Shown: in pieces, positions 37,885-47,665 of the stretch
How positions within the stretch are numbered: the stretch's first letter is position 1
Layout of the letters: each line of letters starts with the position of its first letter
Assembly (NCBI RefSeq): GCF_003144315.1
Contig: NZ_MPDK01000005.1
Location: 62,001-126,000, forward strand
Direction of reading: 5' to 3'
Source: Sulfoacidibacillus thermotolerans
Lineage (GTDB): Bacteria; Bacillota; Bacilli; Alicyclobacillales; SLC66
DNA: 64,000 nucleotides
The notes under the pieces: model-generated
The model's input: only the letters and a program-made list of their open reading frames with translations
Database searches by the model: none
What the model was told of the DNA's origin: nothing
Translations under genes and position numbers: made by a program

Positions 37885-39555
37885 TTGAGTAAGAACTTTA
37901 CAAACAAATTGTCGATTATTCCGCTTGGCGGATTAGGGGAAATCGGCAAGAATATGACAGCCTACGTTTACGGCAACGATATGATTGTCGTGGATGCAGG
38001 GTTAAAATTTCCAGAAGAAGAGATGCTAGGAGTCGATATCGTCATTCCTGACATCACCTTTTTAGTTGAAAATAAGCATAAATTCCGGGGACTTTTTCTC
38101 ACTCATGCGCATGAAGATCATATTGGAGGGTTGCCTTACGTCTTAAAAACGCTTCAAGTACCCGTCTATGGAACACGGCTTACCCTTGGTCTCGTGGAAG
38201 CGAAACTGCGTGAACATGGCATTCTAGAACAGACAAAACTCATTCCCATTACCAACCAAAGTGAAATTAAATTAGGCCATTTTAAGGTTTCTTGTTTTTA
38301 TGTCAATCACAGTATCCCGGACTCAGTTGGTTTTGCGATTGACACACCAGAGGGTCTCGTCGTACAAACGGGTGACTTTAAATTTGATCAAACGCCTGTG
38401 GATGGTCGACATGCTGATTATGCGAAAATGACTGCACTTGGCGAGCGCGGTGTGCTTGCACTTTTATCAGATAGTACAAACGCTGAGCGACCTGGCTTTA
38501 CGATGTCCGAGCGGACTGTAGGCGCGACGATTGATGAAGTGTTTAGAAATGCACAAGGTCGTGTTATTCTCTCGACATTTGCTTCGAACATTCATCGTTT
38601 ACAACAAGTGATCTATGCGGCAGAGCGATCTTCGCGTAAAGTGGCCGTAATCGGACGCAGTATGGTGAATAATATTGCGATTGCCCGCGATCTAGGTTAT
38701 TTGCAAGTCCAGCCAACAACATTGATTGAGCCAGATGACATTTCTCGCTATGAGGCGCGCGAAGTAGCATTATTGACGACCGGCTCACAAGGGGAACCGA
38801 TGTCTGCCCTAACTCGGATGGCGCGTGCAGCTCATCGCAAAGTAGAGATTTATCCAGGTGACACGGTGATTATTGCGTCTTCACCGATCCCGGGTAATGA
38901 AAAGTCCATTTCGCGGACCATTGATCAGTTGTTCCGTATTGGCGCACATGTGATTTATCAATCCGTATCAGGTGTTCATGTGTCGGGTCACGGAAGTCAG
39001 GAAGAGTTAAAATTAATGTTAAATTTTATTCGTCCAAAGTACTTCGTTCCTGTGCATGGTGAGTTTCGTATGCAAAATCGCCATGCAGAACTCGCACGTG
39101 CGACAGGGGTTGAACCGAACAATATCTTTATCATGGACAACGGCGATACGCTTGAATTTCAAGGGGGCGTTGCGCGCTTAGGTGGCAAAGTGCAAGCAGG
39201 AGCGGTAATGATTGACGGTCTTGGTGTGGGTGACGTTGGAAACATCGTGTTGCGTGATCGCAAACTTTTGTCGCAAGATGGAATTTTAGTCGTCGTGGTC
39301 ACGTTGTCAAAACAGACAGGTACAATTTTGTCAGGTCCAGACATCATTTCGCGTGGATTTGTCTATGTGCGCGAGTCCGAAGAACTACTTGATGAAGCGA
39401 ATCGGATTGTATCTTCAACACTGCAAAAACTTGCTACAGACAATATCAATGACTGGAATGGGTTGAAGACGGGGGTAAGAGATGCCTTGTCGCGTTATTT
39501 ATATGAACAAACGAGGCGTCGACCCATGGTGTTGCCGATTATTATGGAAGCGTAA
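37885..39555 (+). CDS. rnjB: Ribonuclease J
   Basis: RNase J is a metallo-beta-lactamase/beta-CASP endo- and 5'-3' exoribonuclease. The start is TTG 37885, preceded by GGAGGTG (37873-37879), giving a 556-residue protein beginning MSKNFTNKLSIIPLGGLGEIG. The zinc motif THAHEDHIGG (about residues 70-79) is complete, and the beta-CASP motifs (STFASNIHR, TTGSQGEPM, VHVSGHGSQEEL, FVPVHGEF) follow. Position after dapA matches B. subtilis rnjB, although B. subtilis RNase J2 has a degraded active site while this one looks fully active, as in J1. The symbol is by synteny only. Confidence 0.93.
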   Translation: MSKNFTNKLSIIPLGGLGEIGKNMTAYVYGNDMIVVDAGLKFPEEEMLGVDIVIPDITFLVENKHKFRGLFLTHAHEDHIGGLPYVLKTLQVPVYGTRLTLGLVEAKLREHGILEQTKLIPITNQSEIKLGHFKVSCFYVNHSIPDSVGFAIDTPEGLVVQTGDFKFDQTPVDGRHADYAKMTALGERGVLALLSDSTNAERPGFTMSERTVGATIDEVFRNAQGRVILSTFASNIHRLQQVIYAAERSSRKVAVIGRSMVNNIAIARDLGYLQVQPTTLIEPDDISRYEAREVALLTTGSQGEPMSALTRMARAAHRKVEIYPGDTVIIASSPIPGNEKSISRTIDQLFRIGAHVIYQSVSGVHVSGHGSQEELKLMLNFIRPKYFVPVHGEFRMQNRHAELARATGVEPNNIFIMDNGDTLEFQGGVARLGGKVQAGAVMIDGLGVGDVGNIVLRDRKLLSQDGILVVVVTLSKQTGTILSGPDIISRGFVYVRESEELLDEANRIVSSTLQKLATDNINDWNGLKTGVRDALSRYLYEQTRRRPMVLPIIMEA

Positions 39556-39624
39556 ATGCCTTTAACCGCATAGATGCCATGCAGTGCGACATACTAGCAG
39601 CGAGACTGATGAGGAGTGACGCAC

Positions 39625-40401
39625 ATGAGTCATGGCAAAGAACCTTTTATTAGCGGACAAGCAGTTGCGCAGACAAACCCGAATCCAGGGATGCCGGAGT
39701 CTGTGCCGATGGGACAAGAACAACCGAGCGTCGCTGAAAATATTGAAAAACTGGGGCAGACGAGTCCGATAACTGATGAATCCAATGTCTATTGTTTAAC
39801 AATCGTCGGTCAAATCGAAGGACATCTCGTTTTGCCCCCGCAAAACAAGACGACAAAGTATGAACACATTATTCCACAACTGGTTGCCGCTGAACAAAGT
39901 GAACGAATTGAAGGCGTTTTGATCATTTTGAACACAGTGGGTGGAGATGTTGAGGCGGGACTTGCGATTGCAGAAATGATCGCCTCCTTGTCAAAACCAA
40001 CGGTTACACTAGTCCTTGGGGGCGGGCATTCGATTGGAGTGCCAATTGCCGTAGCGAGTAATTACTCATTTATTGCGGAGAGTGCCACGATGACGATTCA
40101 TCCTATCCGCTTAAATGGATTAGTAATTGGAGTGCCGCAGAGTTTTGAATATCTAGAAAAGATGCAGGAGCGCGTTACACGATTTATCACTGCACACTCT
40201 CGTATTAGCGAAGAAACGTTAAAACAATTGATGTTGACAACTGGAGAATTGGCTCGCGATATTGGAACAACTGTAGTAGGTCGCGATGCGGTTGATTATG
40301 GGCTCATTGATGAAATTGGTGGATTAGGCCAAGCCATGCGAAAAATGTATGAACTGATTGCGCGTGATCGAGAGACGAGACCGCGGGGTGTACTGCAATG
40401 A
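39625..40401 (+). CDS. tepA: ClpP-fold protease TepA-like protein
   Basis: TepA (YmfB) is a ClpP-like, non-ATPase-linked protease reported to aid protein export. The 258-residue product has a Pro/Gln/Asn-rich N-terminal tail (about 1-55), then the ClpP fold with [18 protein letters not shown] and the catalytic Ser in [14 protein letters not shown] 39625 is 8 bases after GAGGAG. It overlaps the YlzJ-like gene in ATGA; the order RNase J-tepA-ylzJ-ftsK is that of B. subtilis. Confidence 0.92.
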   Translation: MSHGKEPFISGQAVAQTNPNPGMPESVPMGQEQPSVAENIEKLGQTSPITDESNVYCLTIVGQIEGHLVLPPQNKTTKYEHIIPQLVAAEQSERIEGVLIILNTVGGDVEAGLAIAEMIASLSKPTVTLVLGGGHSIGVPIAVASNYSFIAESATMTIHPIRLNGLVIGVPQSFEYLEKMQERVTRFITAHSRISEETLKQLMLTTGELARDIGTTVVGRDAVDYGLIDEIGGLGQAMRKMYELIARDRETRPRGVLQ

Positions 40402-40634
40402 TCCTATGGTCCGTAATTCCAATTGAAACGGTGCTTGACGGATATGATGATCCTACACGTCAGCCGAAGTTACAAACGATTGAGTTTGGTGGTGCTACGC
40501 TCGTCGTCGAATGGTTGGGGTACGGACAAATGCGTATTCACCGCCTCATCTCACCGCGCCCAGCTGATTATTTGCGGGCAGATTGGGCTCCAGGACAAAT
40601 TGTAGACTTAACGGAATTATTTGGACAAAAATAA
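40398..40634 (+). CDS. YlzJ-like small protein
   Basis: The 78-residue protein [18 protein letters not shown] with later [17 protein letters not shown] belongs to the YlzJ family found between tepA and spoIIIE in Bacilli. Function is unknown. Its ATG overlaps the tepA stop, so the two are probably translated together, and a strong terminator follows. Confidence 0.85.
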   Translation: MILWSVIPIETVLDGYDDPTRQPKLQTIEFGGATLVVEWLGYGQMRIHRLISPRPADYLRADWAPGQIVDLTELFGQK

Positions 40635-40676
40635 ACGAATTAAGAATTGTTGGATTGAAAATTTCTAATTTCGTAT

Positions 40677-40714
40677 GGACCTCATAGACGGAGCCCGTGT
40701 GAGGTCCGTTTTTA
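40677..40714 (+). terminator. Intrinsic terminator before the ftsK/spoIIIE gene
   Basis: GGACCTCA (40677-40684) pairs with TGAGGTCC (40700-40707), and the loop holds a second small stem, ACGG-AGC-CCGT. TTTTT follows at once (40709-40713). Confidence 0.9.
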
Positions 40715-40807
40715 TGTGAAAGAAGCAGGATATCCTAGAAGTAAAACAGAATTAATGACTGATAGGTAGCAGGTTTGATTGTGGAATTATTTTGGAGGCT
40801 TTTGTTG

Positions 40808-43396
40808 ATGGCGAAGTTAGATCACGCAAAACGTGTCTTGAAATATGAAGTGCTAGGGTTACTAGCGTTTGTAGTCGGCATTGTGACGCTTGGAGATCTG
40901 GGTGCGGTCGGTCAGGGACTCGACGATCTCTGTGTCATGTTAGCCGGGAATTGGCATTTTCTTATTCCTTTATATATCATGTGGGTCGCAAGTATCGTGA
41001 TGGTTCGCCGCAATCGCTTTCGATTTACGCCATTTCAAGTTGGCATAGCGATTTGGCTTCTTGTCATTTTAGTGTGGAGTGAACTCGATCTCTACTCGCA
41101 AGGTGTGATTGAATATGGGACTGACCATCCGGATTTGCTGCATCTCACACAGGTTGGAATAACCTCGCTTTCGCAGTCCTTGCGCGTGCTTGTCGTCGAC
41201 CGTTCAACGGTATTACCGCCTGCTAATGCTGGGGGCGGTATGGTTGGATATGCGTTATTCGCTGGACTGCAATATTTATTTGCTGTGACAGGTACATTGC
41301 TCGTACTCGTGGTGGCTTCGATCATTGCAGTTGTGTTAATGACGCGCAAGTCGATCATCGGTACGATTGAAAAAGGTTCGCGATTTTTTGAGACGCGGTT
41401 TGAGCGTGGATTCGGCGTGTTTATGAAACTTATGGCAAATGTTTTACAAGGTGGTTCAAAGCGGACGCAAAAGCGTGTTCAGACGGAGCGCGAAGTGCAG
41501 AAAGAAAGTTTCTCAACGGGTCAAGCTTCTTCTACACGGAAAAATGCAAGGCAGCGCATGACAAGCAAAGACGCATTGCAATCGCATGAAGAGATAAATC
41601 AGGAGCCAGAGTTTATTCAAGACAAGAGTGGGCATCTAGCAGAAACTAAGACGTCATTTCCATTTCCCGATTTTGGGGTGCCTTATCAACAGGAACCGGG
41701 ATATGAAGATTTTATGGCGGAAGTTGGAGAACTTGAAATTCATGAAATGCCAACGATCTCTGACGAGCATGAGGTGACAGAACCGCATGTAACACTTGAT
41801 GAAGCGCATAGTCGGATGACGGTACAATTGCCAAGGAGTAAAGTAAATTCGCTAAAACCCGATCCTTTTGTGCAGCAGGTGGCTGGGGTTGAGCAAGAAA
41901 GTCATTTTACATCTGATGTGTCTCAGGAAAATGGAGGAACGCAGGATCACTTATCCTCTGAGAGTCGTCCCTATCTGTTGCCAGATGTACGACTTCTTGA
42001 TCGCACGCTTACTAAGCGCGGGGAAAGCCAATCTTCGCAGCGTGATCTACAAAACAATGCAAAAAAATTAGCAGAGACATTTGAAAGTTTTGGTGTTCAT
42101 GTCACGGTTCTTGGATATAGTCGTGGACCTACAGTGACCAGATATGAGATTCAACCTGCTGCAGGAATTAAAGTTTCGCGCATCTTGAATTTGACCAATG
42201 ATTTAGCATTGGCCCTTGCTGCGCGTGACATTCGAATTGAAGCTCCTATTCCGGGAAAATCGGCAGTAGGGATCGAGGTGCCAAACAAAGAAATCGCTGT
42301 CGTCAGTTTTCGTGAAGTGATAGAATCCGAAGAGTTTATGAAGGCGCAAAGTTTGCTTTCATTTGCCTTAGGAAAGGATATCAGCGGTCGCACGGTAGTT
42401 GGGGATCTAGCAAAAATGCCTCATGTTCTCGTGGCAGGCGCCACAGGATCAGGGAAAAGTGTCTGTATTAATGGGATCATTGCAAGTATTTTATTTCGCG
42501 CAAAACCCGATGAAGTAAAATTTATCATGATTGATCCAAAAATGGTTGAATTGGGTATATACAACGGGATTCCGCATTTATTTGCTCCCGTGGTGACAGA
42601 AGCGCGTAGAGCGGCCGCCGCTTTGCGTAAGGTGATCGCAGAGATGGAACACCGCTATGAGTTGTTTAGTCAAGCAAAGGTGCGGGATCTTGAACGGTAT
42701 AATCAATTTGCCGAGAAACAGGGAAAACCGCGTTTGCCGTTGATTGTGGTGATCATCGATGAGTTGGCTGATTTGATGATGGTTGCGCCAGGGGACGTGG
42801 AAGATGCCATTTGTCGCTTAGCACAAATGGCAAGGGCTTCGGGCATCCATTTGGTCGTGGCGACACAGAGGCCTTCTGTGGATGTGATCACGGGATTAAT
42901 TAAAGCAAATATCCCATCGCGTATTGCATTTTCCGTATCTTCAGGTGTCGATTCACGTACGATCTTAGATAGTACAGGGGCTGAGAAGCTGTTAGGGCGG
43001 GGAGACATGCTGTATATGCCTGTGGGTGCGTCTAAACCTGTGCGTCTGCAAGGTGCCTTTTTATCCGAACCTGAAGTGGAGCGGTTGGTAGAATTTGTTC
43101 GACGACAGCAAGAGGCGCAGTACCTGGATGACTTTAGTGCGTTAACTGAAGATAAAACAGAAGCTGCTGATGACTTGGACCCACTATTTGAAGAGGCGGT
43201 TCGCATTGTTGTTGAATCAGAACAGGCTTCCGTATCTTTTCTACAGCGAAAATTAAAAGTGGGGTACGCGCGGGCTGCGCGTTTGGTCGATTCACTCGAA
43301 GCAATGGGCATTGTTGGGCCGTTTGAGAACAGCAAGCCACGCGAGGTCTTGATGAGTCGGGAACAATGGCTAACAAGGCATTCGTCGAGCGGGTAA
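40808..43396 (+). CDS. FtsK/SpoIIIE-family DNA translocase
   Basis: The protein pumps chromosomal DNA through division or sporulation septa. The 862-residue protein from ATG 40808 (TTGGAGGC upstream) has an N-terminal membrane domain with about four helices (to residue 190), a charged Gln/Glu-rich linker (about 200-400), and the RecA-like motor: [14 protein letters not shown] near 545 and [10 protein letters not shown] near 650. It ends with the winged-helix gamma domain ([20 protein letters not shown]) that reads polar DNA motifs. Position after tepA-ylzJ corresponds to B. subtilis spoIIIE, but SpoIIIE and SftA cannot be separated by eye, so no symbol is given. Confidence 0.95.
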   Translation: MAKLDHAKRVLKYEVLGLLAFVVGIVTLGDLGAVGQGLDDLCVMLAGNWHFLIPLYIMWVASIVMVRRNRFRFTPFQVGIAIWLLVILVWSELDLYSQGVIEYGTDHPDLLHLTQVGITSLSQSLRVLVVDRSTVLPPANAGGGMVGYALFAGLQYLFAVTGTLLVLVVASIIAVVLMTRKSIIGTIEKGSRFFETRFERGFGVFMKLMANVLQGGSKRTQKRVQTEREVQKESFSTGQASSTRKNARQRMTSKDALQSHEEINQEPEFIQDKSGHLAETKTSFPFPDFGVPYQQEPGYEDFMAEVGELEIHEMPTISDEHEVTEPHVTLDEAHSRMTVQLPRSKVNSLKPDPFVQQVAGVEQESHFTSDVSQENGGTQDHLSSESRPYLLPDVRLLDRTLTKRGESQSSQRDLQNNAKKLAETFESFGVHVTVLGYSRGPTVTRYEIQPAAGIKVSRILNLTNDLALALAARDIRIEAPIPGKSAVGIEVPNKEIAVVSFREVIESEEFMKAQSLLSFALGKDISGRTVVGDLAKMPHVLVAGATGSGKSVCINGIIASILFRAKPDEVKFIMIDPKMVELGIYNGIPHLFAPVVTEARRAAAALRKVIAEMEHRYELFSQAKVRDLERYNQFAEKQGKPRLPLIVVIIDELADLMMVAPGDVEDAICRLAQMARASGIHLVVATQRPSVDVITGLIKANIPSRIAFSVSSGVDSRTILDSTGAEKLLGRGDMLYMPVGASKPVRLQGAFLSEPEVERLVEFVRRQQEAQYLDDFSALTEDKTEAADDLDPLFEEAVRIVVESEQASVSFLQRKLKVGYARAARLVDSLEAMGIVGPFENSKPREVLMSREQWLTRHSSSG

Positions 43397-43462
43397 GTGG
43401 ACATGTTCTCCTGTTTGCCGCGTATGATGAACTGATAGGGTATGATGTGCGGCAAAGGAGCG

Positions 43463-44092
43463 ATGGAAGTGAAAGTGGGGTCACAAAAAAACATAGGATT
43501 AAAAAGTTTACGAGAAATGCGCCGTCAGTCTTATACCAAACGCTTGGCGCTTTTCGTTATCCTCTGTGCAGTGGCGTGGATGATCGTTTACTTTGAACAG
43601 ACGGGGGGATTTATCAAGCAGACTGACAGGGTGCAGACGCAGCACTTGCAGGATTCGGGGTTTACAGAGGATCTTTCACTGCAAACGGTCTCAAATGCAA
43701 AAACAGAACAGATTGCAACCAGCTTAAAAACTGCCGTTCCTGGATTACAAGAATTGTTTGTTCAGAAGATGGCAGATGGGGGAGTTTCGATCGTCGCAAC
43801 TTCCTCACTGCGTGGTTTGCCGCATACTTACCTCACTGCGTCTGATGATGCTACGAGATATCTGCTGGCTGCGTATCGTCTACCGGGAATTCGAGTGGAT
43901 TTCGCAGCCCTTTATATTGAAGAAGATGGGCATTATATCATGGCGGTTGGGCTTGGCGATCAAGCGGCAAAAACCTTGGCGCTAAAGACCTTTGCCCCTG
44001 ATCAAGGAGTGCAACTTACTCGTGAACTGGCATCCGTTGATCGTTATACGCACGCGCTAACGAATCAAGCTTTTGCAGAGTATCGTAGTTAA
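43463..44092 (+). CDS. Hypothetical single-pass membrane protein
   Basis: I do not recognise this family. From ATG 43463 (or GTG 43469, better spaced from AAGGAG at 43455-43460) the protein has about 209 residues: a basic N-terminus, one membrane helix (about 22-42, ALFVILCAVAWMIVYF) and an extracytoplasmic domain with repeated threonine/alanine segments. The domain has a mixed alpha/beta look (PGLQELFVQKMADGG, GIRVDFAALYIEEDG). It lies alone after the translocase and converges with the minus-strand gene at 44151. Sporulation or envelope function is possible but unsupported. Confidence 0.7.
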   Translation: MEVKVGSQKNIGLKSLREMRRQSYTKRLALFVILCAVAWMIVYFEQTGGFIKQTDRVQTQHLQDSGFTEDLSLQTVSNAKTEQIATSLKTAVPGLQELFVQKMADGGVSIVATSSLRGLPHTYLTASDDATRYLLAAYRLPGIRVDFAALYIEEDGHYIMAVGLGDQAAKTLALKTFAPDQGVQLTRELASVDRYTHALTNQAFAEYRS

Positions 44093-44150
44093 GGTCGCAA
44101 TCCTTCGAATTTGCACAAGGGTGAACCCTCAGATCAAAGCAAAGGAATGG

Positions 44151-44492
44151 CTAAGATTTCTTTTTTCCAGCGCCAGAAATATACACTTCGGCAAAATGGA
44201 TGCGCTCTTTGCGCAGGTGTTTGATCAGTTGTCTAAGAACAGCTTCGTGGCCTGTTTTCAACAGTGTTTCTACAATGGTGTGTGCTGTGAATGAGTCCTC
44301 TAAACTTTCGCGGATATGCTCGTCGTCTGCCAAATGATCAAGCCACTGATCGTCGAAATGATCTTTGCGTTTTTCCGCATAAGCTCGACGGTACAAATCT
44401 TTAATAGAAAAGGGGGCATTGATCGCCTCTAAATAAAAGTCAAGCTGATAAAAGGCGCGTGCTACAGAATAATGTTCATGATTAGAGTTCAT
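44151..44492 (-). CDS. Hypothetical 113-residue helical protein, only minus-strand gene
   Basis: This is the only minus-strand gene in the window. The ATG at 44492 has a GAGGTG ribosome site five bases away on the minus strand, and a SigA-like promoter (44512-44540) sits upstream, so the gene looks real. The 113-residue product is soluble, predicted mostly helical, rich in acidic, His and Lys residues (NSNHEHYSVARAFYQLDFYL, HFDDQWLDHLADDEHI) and ends GKKKS. I recognise no family. It is divergent from the lipoprotein gene at 44661. Confidence 0.72.
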   Translation of the reverse strand: MNSNHEHYSVARAFYQLDFYLEAINAPFSIKDLYRRAYAEKRKDHFDDQWLDHLADDEHIRESLEDSFTAHTIVETLLKTGHEAVLRQLIKHLRKERIHFAEVYISGAGKKKS

Positions 44493-44511
44493 CGTTTACA
44501 CCTCGTAATCT

Positions 44512-44540
44512 ATTATGAGGTTTTCGTGCGAGTCTCGCAA
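44512..44540 (-). promoter_or_regulatory. Promoter of the minus-strand gene with overlapping palindrome
   Basis: Read on the minus strand, TTGCGA (44540-44535) and CATAAT (44517-44512) are separated by 17 bases, about 20 bases before the start codon. The -35 lies inside the palindrome TGCGAG-T-CTCGCA (44527-44539), so a repressor could bind there. Confidence 0.6.
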
Positions 44541-44660
44541 GTGAATGCGTGATTGAGGTTTTGCAGGTCTACTTCTCCATGGTACAATAATGAAAACAGC
44601 ATGAGCTAATGCAAATGTACATGATGTGAAACTTGTTATATCTTGGGGGATTACTGTATT

Positions 44661-45887
44661 TTGCGAAACGTTCGACGTGCAGTTTGGGCTGTGATGATAA
44701 GTATGATCGCAATGAGTGTAACGGGGTGTGGATTTGTGAACGTGCAAACGCTCACTCCAAATGCAAAACGTACGAGCGTTGTCGTGGTGGGGACATCGGC
44801 TGTTTTGTCCTCTTTTGCAGTAGCCAGTGCACTTGAAGGAGCAATAGGCGGGATCACGGCAGTAAGCATAACTGCACCAGAGCATGTGGCACAGTTAGAG
44901 CAGGATCTTCAGGTCGCTCATGCGCGCGCAGTGATTTTCCTAAATCCTACATCGGCTGAACAGGCGTTGGCACAGACACAAAAAAATGTTCATTTTGTGT
45001 GGATCGGCTATTCCGGTTCACAAATACCGCCAGCCAATGTCACTTGGATCATTCCCAATGTCCAACGCTTAGCTTCGATTGCGGGTTATCTTGCTGGCGG
45101 CATACATGGGTATGGAAAGCCAGTGGGCATTTTACTGGGGAGTTTGCCTTCTGACATACGTAGTAGTGACGTTGTTGCAGCGATCTCGTCAGGGATGCAT
45201 TGTGCTTATTCCAGTGCAATTCCGGAGTTATTTGCTGGCTCAACACAACAACAGTTAGCCATGTTAGCGAGCAATCCTGTGCGCGATCTCATTGTAATCG
45301 GTGGACTAACTTCCGCAGTAAAATCTGCAGTGCAGGCGCTCTCCCTTCCTGTGATTGACGTTAACCTTGGCGCGCGTGGTCTGAGCTACCAAACGCAGAT
45401 TGGCCAATTGGATGTGAATGCCTTTGATGCGGCTGCGCTTTCGCTAGCTTTGCATACGCTTGAAGCAAATTCTGCTCTGCCGTCCGTTTTGCAGACGTCT
45501 ACAGGTGAGTTTGTGGCGTTATCTGGGTACCCGGGTTGGCAGGGGAGCTCTGGTGTACAGGTATATCAGACGCTTTGTACAACAGGAAAGATTACTCCTA
45601 GTCAGTATGCAAATACATCCCTTCCTGTCCAAACTGCGCTAGCATGGCATTTGCCTGTTCCGCCCGTCCTTATGCCATCATCTGCGCTTCAAGGACCAAC
45701 GACTGTAAAGACGGGGGCACAAGGAACGAGTGTTACTCTGCCGCAGTCAAATTCAAGTGGGAGCACAACTGCAACTTCCTCTTTCGCGAGTGCTGGCACG
45801 CAGGTCAGCCATTTGACAAACTCTGTGGGAAGTGTTCCCAAAGATCCCTCTAGTAGTGCAAAATCAACGGGCAAGCCCAAAGGATAG
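44661..45887 (+). CDS. BMP/PnrA-like lipoprotein (predicted)
   Basis: TTG 44661 gives a 408-residue lipoprotein: signal helix, then the lipobox-like VTGC with Cys23. Residues of about 38-330 have the periplasmic-binding fold, with features of BMP/PnrA-type nucleoside-binding lipoproteins (FVWIGYSG, SIAGYLAGGIHGYGKPVGIL), but with weak conservation. The last 65 residues are a Ser/Thr-rich low-complexity tail, unusual for a binding protein. There are no permease or ATPase genes nearby, so a transport role is doubtful; sensing or a structural role in the envelope are alternatives. GGGGG upstream is at longish spacing. Confidence 0.75.
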   Translation: MRNVRRAVWAVMISMIAMSVTGCGFVNVQTLTPNAKRTSVVVVGTSAVLSSFAVASALEGAIGGITAVSITAPEHVAQLEQDLQVAHARAVIFLNPTSAEQALAQTQKNVHFVWIGYSGSQIPPANVTWIIPNVQRLASIAGYLAGGIHGYGKPVGILLGSLPSDIRSSDVVAAISSGMHCAYSSAIPELFAGSTQQQLAMLASNPVRDLIVIGGLTSAVKSAVQALSLPVIDVNLGARGLSYQTQIGQLDVNAFDAAALSLALHTLEANSALPSVLQTSTGEFVALSGYPGWQGSSGVQVYQTLCTTGKITPSQYANTSLPVQTALAWHLPVPPVLMPSSALQGPTTVKTGAQGTSVTLPQSNSSGSTTATSSFASAGTQVSHLTNSVGSVPKDPSSSAKSTGKPKG

Positions 45888-45896
45888 GTGGCTTCA

Positions 45897-46670
45897 TTGG
45901 CAGAAGTAGGGGAGTGGTACTTTGAGTATCACATTCAAAAAGATCGATTTGGGTTGCTTGGCGATATTGCGTCTGTCCTTGGCATGCTTTCGATCAATAT
46001 CGTGACACTGAGCGGCGTACAAGATCGAAGGCGAGGATTTTTATTGCAATCAGACGACCCAGCGCGAATAGAAACTCTAAAGACGATGCTTACTCAAGTA
46101 GACAACATTACTGTGACAGCGCTGCGCAAGCCGCGCCTGATTGATCGCTTGGCGCTCAAACACGGCCGATTGATTGAGCGGGAAGCCGATGATGCGCCCT
46201 ATAAAACATATCGTTTTACACGTGATGATTTAGGATTGCTTGTCGATTTTGTAGGAGAACATTTGAAACGATCCGGGAATCAAGTGATGGGAATTCGCGG
46301 GATGCCGCGCGTTGGGAAAACTGAGTCAATGGTGGCGGCAAGTGTGTATGCAGGGAAGCGATGGACATTTATTTCTTCGACATTGTTGAAACAAACCTTA
46401 CGCACGGATTTGACTGAAGATGAGTTGAGCACAGATGATCACGTGTATATCATCGATGGGATTGTGTCGACAATGAGAGGCAATGAGGATCATATGCGTT
46501 TGGTGCGAAGGATTTTGCGCTTACCTGCGCCAAAAATCATAGAGCACCCTGATTTGTTTGTGCAGCGAACGGAATTTACTTGGGGATTGTTTGATCGCGT
46601 GATCGAACTGCGCAATGCCATGGATGAAGAGATTACGTACCACGCATTAGAAAATCCGTTTATGGAATGA
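45897..46670 (+). CDS. ymfK: DUF3388 protein (YmfK-like): ACT-type domain plus P-loop
   Basis: The protein matches the YmfK/DUF3388 family of Bacilli. I use TTG 45897, giving MAEVGEWYFEYHIQKDRFGL; a GTG at 45888 gives three extra residues. The first 80 residues resemble an ACT fold (GLLGDIASVLGMLSINIVTL), and GMPRVGKTES (about 134-143) is a Walker-A-like P-loop. The family function is not known. It precedes rodZ and yajQ, in line with ymfK-ymfM in B. subtilis. Confidence 0.85.
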   Translation: MAEVGEWYFEYHIQKDRFGLLGDIASVLGMLSINIVTLSGVQDRRRGFLLQSDDPARIETLKTMLTQVDNITVTALRKPRLIDRLALKHGRLIEREADDAPYKTYRFTRDDLGLLVDFVGEHLKRSGNQVMGIRGMPRVGKTESMVAASVYAGKRWTFISSTLLKQTLRTDLTEDELSTDDHVYIIDGIVSTMRGNEDHMRLVRRILRLPAPKIIEHPDLFVQRTEFTWGLFDRVIELRNAMDEEITYHALENPFME

Positions 46671-46705
46671 GCGTCCAATCGGATTGATTCTAAGGGGGTT
46701 TTCCG

Positions 46706-47653
46706 TTGCAAGAGAACGGATCTGGAATGAAGCGCGACGACTTTTCGGGTTCGCAGGAAGCCTTGCGTGAACTCGGCAATTATTTGCGTCAAACGCGTGA
46801 AGCGCGTGGACTTACACTGAGTGATGTGGTTGAAGCGACGAAAATTCGCAGTCGCTATCTCTTGGCGATCGAAGAGGGCGATCTTAGCATCATGCCTGGA
46901 ATCGTATATGCTCGCGGATTTATTCGTAGTTACGCTGATTATTTAGGGCTAGATGGCGCTAAATTGACGGCACAGTATCTCGCGCATCGAGTTGAGAACG
47001 GCGAGGCGCAGGCAAATGAGCGTACGCCAGCTATAGATCGCTATACTGACGCAGAGCCGATTGGGTCAAGAACTATCGGGAAACAAACGGCGGATGTAAA
47101 AAAATGGTCTACCAAGCAACGTCCGTTATTTCTATCCAGAAGGTGGACGTGGCAGGCATCCCTAGGTGCACTCGCGCTCTTGTTTGTTGCACTGACGCTC
47201 ATCATCGTTGTCACTGCGGCAGTGCATCAACCACCCGCCCGAAAGTCAATGACGTTGTTCAGTAGTTCAAAGTCACACTCTGGAGTTGGTACAAAGGCGA
47301 ATGCAGGGACCCATCATGGATCAACTCGTGTTCCGGCAGCGAATGCGGTTGTATTGACAGAGACGCAAAGTACGCCTATTCGTGCGACATTTCAAGTAGT
47401 GACAGGAGAACCATTAAAATTATCAGTGACCGCTGTTTCTGGCCGCTGTTGGATCCAAGTGGTGGGAGATGGGCAAATGCTTGTGACAAGCGAGATTCTG
47501 ACGCCTGGACAAACGGTGTCTTGGACAGCTCAGCATTCGATTCAAATTGATGCTGGGGCGAGCCGCAAAATTTCGATGACGATCAATGGTCTCCCTGTTC
47601 CACTTGCAAAGTCGGCTCAAGGAGGCTATACATATTCTTTTGTAAAGAAGTAG
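46706..47653 (+). CDS. rodZ: RodZ-like cell-shape protein (YmfM)
   Basis: RodZ links MreB to the membrane and affects cell shape. TTG 46706 has TAAGGGGG seven bases upstream. The 315-residue protein has an N-terminal Cro-type HTH (about 15-75, LRQTREARGLTLSDVVEATK, then PGIVYARGFIRSYADYLGL), a linker, one membrane helix (about 149-172), a Ser/His-rich external stretch and a C-terminal DUF4115 domain. It is next to pgsA-cinA-recA, as ymfM is in B. subtilis, although yajQ and rimO are inserted here. Confidence 0.92.
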   Translation: MQENGSGMKRDDFSGSQEALRELGNYLRQTREARGLTLSDVVEATKIRSRYLLAIEEGDLSIMPGIVYARGFIRSYADYLGLDGAKLTAQYLAHRVENGEAQANERTPAIDRYTDAEPIGSRTIGKQTADVKKWSTKQRPLFLSRRWTWQASLGALALLFVALTLIIVVTAAVHQPPARKSMTLFSSSKSHSGVGTKANAGTHHGSTRVPAANAVVLTETQSTPIRATFQVVTGEPLKLSVTAVSGRCWIQVVGDGQMLVTSEILTPGQTVSWTAQHSIQIDAGASRKISMTINGLPVPLAKSAQGGYTYSFVKK

Positions 47654-47665
47654 GAGGGGTTTGAG

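Noticed and set aside
42703-43494. Minus-strand frame of 263 codons opposite the FtsK motor domain
   Set aside because: It is antisense to a highly conserved coding region and the Ser-rich translation is a shadow of that codon use; no promoter or ribosome site.
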